Positions 57,913 through 64,000 of a stretch of 64,000 nucleotides of DNA are shown in pieces. Source of the DNA: Cephalopachus bancanus (taxonomy: Eukaryota; Chordata; Mammalia; Primates; Tarsiidae); contig JAPVLO010000180.1 in assembly GCA_027257055.1 (NCBI GenBank), forward strand, positions 1 through 64,000. Reading direction: 5' to 3'. The translations under genes were made by a program, and so were the position numbers. The stretch's first letter is position 1; each line of letters begins with the position of its first letter. Under the pieces are notes generated by a model, which was not told the DNA's origin, searched no databases, and worked only from the letters and a program-made list of their open reading frames with translations.

Positions 57913-58176
57913 ATGCCAGGTGCGGTGGCTCACACCCGTCATCCTAGCACTTTGGGAGGTAGAGGTGAGAAAATTGCCTAAGCCCAGGGGTTCGAGACCA
58001 GCCTAGGCAACTTGGCGAGACCTCATCTCTACAATAAAATAAAAAAAATTAACTGGGTGTGGTGGCGCATGTCTGTGGTTCCAGTTACTTGGAAGGCTAA
58101 GTAGAAAGATTGCCTGAGTGTGCCATTGCACCCCAACCTGGGTGACAGAGTGAGACGCTGACTCAGGGGGAAAAAA
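57913..58176 (+). mobile_element. Alu (older subfamily, right-monomer deletion)
   Basis: A perfect 14-bp duplication AAGAATTGTTATTT lies at 57,899-57,912 and 58,177-58,190. About 35 bases of the right monomer are missing. Confidence 0.95.
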
Positions 58177-58189
58177 AAGAATTGTTATT

Positions 58190-59413
58190 TCCTTTCACAG
58201 AGGTCACCACAAGAATTTATGGGTGAAAGTTTCGGGGAGACAGATTCCATGTAGTTCCAAGGGCACGTTTTAGGTGACCCAGAGTGGCACTCCAAACTTC
58301 TGCCATATCCCCCACAAGGGAGCTGGCCGACCTTTTGTGGGGTGTATATCTGCTCTGTGGCTTGTCCTTGGGAACACAGTCAGCTGAAGGACTGTCCTTT
58401 TCTGAGGTTGTCCTTACTCTGCGGGGATTAAAATGTCTACTCTTGGAGAATGTTGCTGACAGTCTCTGGAAGTAAGCAAATAATAACTGGTCCATAGAAC
58501 CCATGAGTCAGGGAACCTCTGCTTTCTAAGATCTGTATCTGAAGGCCCCTTTCAATACTGAGACCTCTGACCTCTTAGCCACACAGCCTTGGATTCTGTA
58601 GACAGCCACTCACATAAAGTATAGCTGTCAGCAGAGCAGTTACCCTGGATTGGTCCTAAGTTAGGGATATAGGTGCCCCCATCGCAGCCCCAGCATTGCT
58701 TTTACTTCTTGGCTTATGTTGGACATCTTGCCTGATGCTTCATCCTTCTCCAGGAAGTATTGATCTTGGTACCTCATGCATGTTAGCGCATGATCTTTGA
58801 ACATGAGGGAAGCCATTCGTGCTCCTGGCCGTGCCATCATGCCTGGGTACATACAGATCACCACGTGACGCTCCAGAATCCAGCTTTGCTGTGTCCATTG
58901 GCACATCTGTGAGCCTGTACTGCTTCTGCAAGGGTGGATGAGGGCTGCGTGGCAGAGTTCCTGCCATTGGAAGCTCAGATGCAAATAGCACAGCAGCGGC
59001 ACAGACATCGCCAGGTGGAGTATGCAGTGAGATAAGCGGCTGGGGATGGGGATGCGTTTACAGGATGCAGGAGGCTATGCCACTGTGACCAGGGTAGCCA
59101 AAACAGCGGGACATGGAAGACCTTGAAAATTGGACAGTGGTGGAGGGGAGGTTGTTTCAGGAGGTGTGGCACAACAGGAAGGCCTGGAGGTGAGGGCCGG
59201 TGTAGGGACTCTCTCTCTTGGGGTAGGAGGGTCCTGTGGGGGCAGTTGAGAGACCAGCCTGTGGGGGAAGGTAAGGGCTTGGGTTTGATGAGATGTGAGC
59301 GGAGGAGGAAGCCGCTGTGAGTGAGAGAAGCACGGTGACGTGGTAGGCTGCCTGGGCATCCAGAGCTAGGAGCCTCGATATGCTGCTCTCCAGTGGGTGA
59401 CTTTTTTTTCCCT
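58190..59413. other. Intronic unique sequence, nothing recognised
   Basis: Overlapping minus-strand frames (58,217-58,504 and 58,661-59,008) show no domain that I recognise. Confidence 0.45.
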
Positions 59414-59424
59414 CAGTTGCTTTA

Positions 59425-59716
59425 TTTTTATTTTTATTTATTTATTTTTTTTGAGTTGGAGTCTCACTCTGTCACCCAGACTGGAGTGCAGTGGCCGCTC
59501 CCAGCCACCGCAGCCTCGCCTGCTGGGCTCCGGCGATCCTTCCGCCTCAGCCTTCCGAGTAGCCGGAATTACAGCTACCACGCCTGGCTGATTTTTTGAC
59601 TTATTGTAGAGATGAGGTCTCGCTGCCGAGGCAGGCGGGTCTCGAACCCGCGGGCTCAGGCAATCCACTCACCTCAGCCTCCCAAAGGGGCGGGATTACA
59701 GGCTGAGCCACCGAGC
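59425..59716 (-). mobile_element. Alu, young subfamily with tRNA-like T-arm
   Basis: CAGTTGCTTTA lies at 59,414-59,424 and 59,717-59,727. It has a perfect GCGGG/CCCGC T-arm. The tail carries (attt)n. Confidence 0.96.
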
Positions 59717-59959
59717 CAGTTGCTTTAGAGGGCACAAATGGTTTGGGGTTACATGGATGCATTGTATAGTGGTGAAAACATCTGGGTTTTAGGAGTACCC
59801 TCCACCCCCACCTGTGCACATTGTAACCCCTAAGTGAAGTAGCACAGGAATGGAAAACCAAACACTACGTGTGTTTCCTTTTAAGTGGGAGGAAAACAAA
59901 GGCATGTAGGAAGGGGGACCCCCCAAAACTCCACGAAATTTACTTACACAAAATCATGC

Positions 59960-60755
59960 ATTTATTCTTACATGTTTAAACTTCAGTCACCTTCGAAGTA
60001 CTCCCCGTTACTTTTTTACACTTCTCAAAACAATTTTTGAACTCCTCAATTTTGGTGCTTTTTAGTGCTTCTGCCATTTTTTGTTTCACCTCTTCCATGT
60101 CGGCTGTTTCCCTCTGAGGGTTTTTTTCATCCAGGGGAACAAAAAGTTGCTGGGGTGAGATCAGGTGAATAAGGAGGGTGAGGCAAGAGGCTCATGCTGT
60201 TTTGGTTAAAAACGGCTGAAATTTTAAAGATTTTAAAAAATGTAATTGAGCGGTGTTTGAAAGCACAGTTTGTGTTTGTAATTCACAGTATATTTAGTTT
60301 TTTGTAGTACATTTTATTTTTGTTCACAACTGAAGGATATCATTGAATAATTTTGGTATTTTTTTTTTATTTTGTATAAGTAATATAGTTGATTTTTACA
60401 GACTTTACTGGACCAATTTGTTAAGGTGAAAACTTGGGTGACTTAAGTCTGGGGGTTGTTTTAATTTTTTTCCTTGACTTTCCAACAAAGTGAACAAACA
60501 GAAAACATTGCTTGGTGTGTAATAAATGCTCTATGAAATGCAAAAATACTCAAAACAAAATGAAAAAACGGCTGAACCTTCAGCTTGGTGTGGGCAGGTG
60601 CATTGTCATGGCAAAAGAACCAGTTACCTCTTTGCCAAACTCAGGATGTTTCTTCGGCAAATTGTGACGCAACCTTCTCAACTTCCAGGTAAAAGCTTTG
60701 ATTGACCATTTGATCTGGAGGGACGAATTCCAAGTGTGCTACAAGGAGCCCACCC
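59960..60755 (-). pseudogene. Truncated mariner transposase (C-terminal half)
   Basis: On the minus strand, HLEFVPPDQMVNQSFYLEV is followed by CHDNAPAHTKLKVQPF near 60,600, which holds the second catalytic aspartate. Beyond the later insertion come HPPYSPDLTPATF near 60,160 (third catalytic aspartate) and MAEALKSTKIEEFKNCFEKCKK near 60,050, then a decayed GEYFEGD-type C-terminus. The N-terminal DNA-binding domain and first catalytic residue are absent. Stops and frameshifts are present, so it is inactive. Confidence 0.85.
60208..60576 (+). pseudogene. Retroposed transcript fragment inserted in the mariner
   Basis: A perfect 13-bp duplication AAAAACGGCTGAA lies at 60,208-60,220 and 60,564-60,576. 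The insert at 60,221-60,563 ends in an A-rich tail after an AATAAA signal at 60,521-60,526. The TT|AAAA cleavage context fits L1 endonuclease. I do not recognise the source transcript. The AT-rich, frame-less content suggests a 5'-truncated 3' UTR. Confidence 0.8.
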
Positions 60756-60869
60756 TACAAAAAAAGATAATTCTGGTTTTAGGGGGGTCCCCCTCTTGTA
60801 GAATGGCGTAATGGGCGTTGAAGCCTCAGAAGGGGGAGGTTGGGAGGGACGATAGGGATGAAAAAACCT

Positions 60870-61015
60870 CCAGTGGGTGACTTTGAGTGTCACTTTACTT
60901 CTCTCAACTTGGGTTTCCTGGGTTGTAAATTTGGGTGCAGCCTGGGAAAATAGTTGTGTGAGGGTCAAAGAAGATGATAAATATGTGGAAAGTACCTCAG
61001 AAATGCCAGGAGATT
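60870..61015 (-). mobile_element. Possible MIR SINE remnant
   Basis: 'gtgtcactttacttctctcaacttgggtttcctgggttgtaaatttggg ... gatgataaatatgtggaaagtacc' follows the reverse MIR pattern loosely. Confidence 0.45.
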
Positions 61016-61650
61016 GGTATGTATGAGCAGTTTTCTGCAGGGATCAAAGTAATTGGTTATCAGTCAGAAAGCAGAGGAAAGCATCTTTTCTTTGACAGCC
61101 TGGGATAGGCTGGGTGAGGTGAGGGATCAGTGGCTCCAAACCTTTTGCATGGTTTCTTGGGAGTCAGAGGAGATGGACCCAGGGTTAGCTGTGGGTTTGG
61201 TTAATCTGGCATTGAGGCTGACTGTGCACCTTCTCAACCAGGGCTTGTTTATGTTCAGAAGTGATTGACAGCTCTGGACAAACCTGTCTGACTTCTTTGG
61301 GAGTCTGTCCAGGGAAATGAATTTAAACCTTTGTCTCTCATGGTTGTTGGTCTTCATGCATGAAAGAAGCTGTAGAATTTGCAGGGCTTTGTACAGCCAG
61401 CTCTCGTTTGGAAAGGCCCAGTAATTACAAGATAACAGCAAACATTATGGTACAGGGTAGACCGGGCATAAGTGTATTAATCTGGAAAACTTCATATTGT
61501 CCATAAGTATTATCATTCTTATCCAGCCATCAGATACTCAGCAAGTTTCTACATGTGCCAGGAGGTTGATAACTGTAGCTTCTGCCTCAGAACATTGGCT
61601 ACTTGGAGGAGATAACTAGCATGTTCTAGATTGGGAACAGGGAACTGGCA
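61016..61650. other. Intronic unique sequence, nothing recognised
   Basis: No exon or repeat was recognised. Confidence 0.45.
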
Positions 61651-61659
61651 TTCTCATTT

Positions 61660-61775
61660 CAAAGAGCTCAGTGTTGGTCCCTGACTACTTTGGAAAAATC
61701 TTATCATCTCTTTGGGCCTCGGGTATTTTACTTATAAATGAGGATTTGGGGCCAGGTAGTCTTGAGGGATCTTCC
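61660..61775 (-). mobile_element. Possible MIR SINE remnant
   Basis: 'aaatcttatcatctctttgggcctcgggtattttacttataaatgaggattt' resembles the reverse MIR core. Confidence 0.5.
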
Positions 61776-61935
61776 CAGGTACTTTCCATTATTATAGGAT
61801 CCTGCGGTTGTCCATGTACAAAGGCATCACATGAAGACACTGTAAATATGTACACGAATGGTACAGATGGTAAGAGCAAGGCTTTTATGCAAGGAAAAAT
61901 GTAATTGTGGGTCCTAAGGGTCAGAAATGGTGTTG

Positions 61936-62246
61936 TTGGCCAGGTGTGGTGGCTCATGCCTATAATCCCAGCACTTTGGGAGGTGGAGGTGAGAGGATTG
62001 CCTGAACCCATGGATTTGAGACCAGCCTGGGCAACTTGGTGAGACCTCATCTCTACAGTAAATCAAAAAATTAGCTGGGCGTGGTGGCTTGTGCCTGTAG
62101 TTCTGGCTACTTGGAAGGCTGAGGTGGAAGGATCACTTAAACCCAGCAGGTCGAGGCTATGGTTGGCTGTGAGTGTGCCACTGCACTCTAACTGGGTAAC
62201 AGAGTGAGACTCCAACTCAAAAGAAAAAAAAAAGAAAAGGAAAGAA
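61936..62246 (+). mobile_element. Alu (older subfamily)
   Basis: agaaatggtgYtg lies at 61,923-61,935 and 62,247-62,259 with one difference. The tail is (AAAG)-rich. Confidence 0.95.
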
Positions 62247-62259
62247 AGAAATGGTGCTG

Positions 62260-63029
62260 CCAAGAAGGTAGAAAGGAAGCTTAAAAGTCTATCTAGGTAT
62301 CTGTGTAAGGTAGGGAATGGAAGTTCACCTGCCAACTTGAGGTCTTAGGTATATGAAAGGAAAGAGTTAGGGGTTCTGAGGTCCTCAGGTATGATGTCCA
62401 CATGTGCACTAATGGGGAGATCCAGGAATCTTTCTCCATACCCTTCCTTTGCACTCTAATTGAGTGCAGATATGCCAGACACTGTTTTCACATCAGACAT
62501 GTGACCCCCAAGAAGCCCTTATATAGAACCTTACTCATTGACGACTCTGGAATCATAACTTGCTGAACTCTTTTTCTGGTCCCTATAATCAGTGAATATT
62601 CTCAGGGAAATGGCTTTGTGTGTACACTTCCACCTTGGATGTGCTCCTGCTGTCCTCTGCTTCCACCTACGAAAATACCAGCATTTAGTTGTGGGAACAT
62701 CTCTTGTTATATACAGTAAAACCTCCAGAATTTTACTGTGGCATTCCAGTGAGTTTTGATGGAACAAATATGGGAATTAAAAAAAAATTCAGCCATCGCC
62801 AGGCCATTGTAGGCATTGCCAGACCATCGCTGCCATTGCCTTGTGAAGCTATGGTGTGGCCATGTGCTCTTTGAGCTGCGGCCAGGCCGTGTTCCCTGGC
62901 TTTAGCCCCCTCCTCTACCTTGGTAAGGTGAATCTCCTCTTTCTGTCTCTCTCTTAATTTACTTTCTAAATAAACTATATTTTCTAATCTAAAACAAAGG
63001 ATTCAATGGTTTTTGAAGTTTGTCGTTAT
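62260..63029. other. Intronic sequence with an unclassified repeat-like part
   Basis: Between 62,790 and 62,860 related units (gccatcgccaggccattg, gcattgccagaccatcgc) recur, and 'aaataaactatatttt' follows near 62,970. It may be an LTR-like fragment, but I cannot assign it. Confidence 0.3.
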
Positions 63030-63640
63030 GTAAGTGCGTACTCTATCCCAGGCACCGGGTGGGCATTTGTAACCATAAGTTGTGCTTTCTGCCCTCATAC
63101 ATCTTATGATCTGGGGGAGTCGTGGCGCTCATCACCATGCAGGTCAGTGTGAGTTCATCAACTTGTTGGGCACTGGAGGAAAGGAGCAGGATGGACTGGG
63201 TGTGGTGGCGCATGCCTGTAATCCCAGAATCCTGAGGGGGGCAAGTCAGAGGAGCAGGGCTGTTATACAACACAGGGGAGCGCTTGAGAAACTAGGGACA
63301 AAGCCCCAGGTTGGATCACACAGGACTTCTTGGCAAAGTGAGAATTTTGGATTTTATTCTATATTCAAAGGAAAGCCATTGTTGATTTTGAAGAGGGGAG
63401 GGACGCAATTCACTACAGATCTTCTTAATCATTCTGGCTACATTGTAAAGAACAATTTGAAGGAATGCAGTTGAGGTGGAAAGTTTTGGGGACCAGTGTG
63501 GCTCAGGTAAGAGATGATGCTGGCTTGTGCGTTGGTGGTGACGATAGTGTTGAATGGATTTCAGGTGTAGTTGAAGATAAAGTGATGGAACTTGGTGTGA
63601 TGACTGGAAAGGGAAAGGTGTCAGGGTTGGCATGTAACTT
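63030..63640 (-). mobile_element. LINE-2 fragment (antisense)
   Basis: 'ttttggattttattctatattcaaaggaaagccattgttgattttgaagaggggagggacg', 'cttaatcattctggctacattg' and 'gtaagagatgatgctggcttg' are the reverse complement of the L2 3' region. An Alu-head fragment interrupts it at about 63,196. Confidence 0.75.
63196..63238 (+). mobile_element. Alu 5'-end fragment
   Basis: Only the first roughly 40 bases of an Alu head are present ('gactgggtgtggtggcgcatgcctgtaatcccag'), then L2-derived sequence resumes. The flanks share 'ggagcagg'. Confidence 0.6.
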
Positions 63641-63861
63641 TTGTCTCTGTCATCAAAATGGAAGTGCTACTTATGAGATATAATGTTAAAACTCTTTCCT
63701 AGAATGTAGTGAGCCAGTTTTGCACTTTTAGACCTAAGGAAAGTAGAGCTAAAGAAAATAACATTCTTTGGGGATGGGTCTTGATGCTGGGTGGGGTGCG
63801 GCTCAAATTCTTGGGCTCTTTGACTTGACCCTGGAATACTTTTTCAGAGCAGCCAGCAAAG

Positions 63862-64000
63862 TTTTTTTTTTTTTTTTTTTTGAGTTGGAGTCTCACTCTG
63901 TTGCCCAGACTGGAGTGCAGTGGCTGCTCCCGGCCACCACAGCCTCGACCTGCTGGGCTCTGGCGATCCTTCCGCCTCAACCTTCCCAGTAGCCAAAATT
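63862..64000 (-). mobile_element. Alu, young subfamily, cut by the window end
   Basis: Inverted copy starting with a T-run at 63,862-63,880. The right monomer 'ggctgctcccggccaccacagcctcgacc' and 'cgatccttccgcctc' are visible. Confidence 0.93.

Larger units (their letters stand above)
59909..60798 (-). mobile_element. Internally deleted mariner transposon with clear TIRs
   Basis: TIRs are present: left 'aagggggaccccccaaaac' (about 59,911-59,929) and right, minus strand, 'gagggggacccccctaaaac' (about 60,776-60,795). Both abut TA (59,907-59,908 and 60,799-60,800), the mariner target. After removing a 356-bp later insertion it is about 534 bp. That is far below the roughly 1.3 kb of autonomous mariners, and the 5' half of the transposase is missing. 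This TIR is not that of the common primate Hsmar1 family. Confidence 0.88.

Noticed and set aside
58661..59008. 115-codon minus-strand frame in unique sequence, considered as a processed pseudogene
   Set aside because: No domain, poly-A tail or target duplication was found, and a second frame over the same bases is equally open.

Overview
This is nuclear DNA from a primate. It contains about fifty dimeric Alu SINEs, which are primate-specific, together with L1, L2, MIR, LTR and mariner remnants and one CpG-island promoter. The Alus are not of the human AluS or AluY types. They share features such as 'ctacaataaatcaaaaaattagc', 'gcctgagccc.cgggttcgagacc' and 'tacttggaaggctgaggcggaaggatcgcc', which mark a separate lineage derived from an AluJ-like ancestor. 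They also do not look like the lemur or loris Alus I know. A tarsier is the most likely source. That attribution is inference.

Layout. Positions 1-16,000 are intergenic or upstream DNA: a TG/CA-rich low-complexity tract (2.4-3.06 kb), an L1 3' end (3.8-4.5 kb), and a very dense block of seven Alus (7.0-9.5 kb). A CpG island of about 3 kb (about 16.1-19.3 kb) carries the promoter and first coding exon of a plus-strand gene. It holds a YY1-type AAGATGGCG element, a nine-codon upstream ORF (17,757-17,786), and an ATG at 17,873 that opens a nine-codon coding segment (MSARELYSQ) ending at a perfect CAG|GTGAGC donor. I do not recognise the gene from nine residues. The remaining 46 kb to the window end shows no supportable exon and is best read as a very long first intron filled with repeats.

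Two decayed mariner transposons lie in that intron. One (about 19.54-21.07 kb) has near-complete but broken transposase coding and was later split by a young Alu. The other (59,909-60,798) is internally deleted, has clear GGGGGACCCCCC terminal inverted repeats and TA duplications, and was later hit by a retroposed transcript fragment with a perfect 13-bp target duplication.

The most interesting signal is in the youngest Alu subfamily. Its internal RNA polymerase III promoter has become more tRNA-like: the A box reads TGGCTCAGCCTG, and the B box sits in a perfect 5-bp stem, 7-base loop T-arm (GCGGG-TTCGAGA-CCCGC). I see no undescribed multi-gene system. This is a non-coding mammalian promoter and intron window, and the useful content is repeat biology and regulatory architecture.
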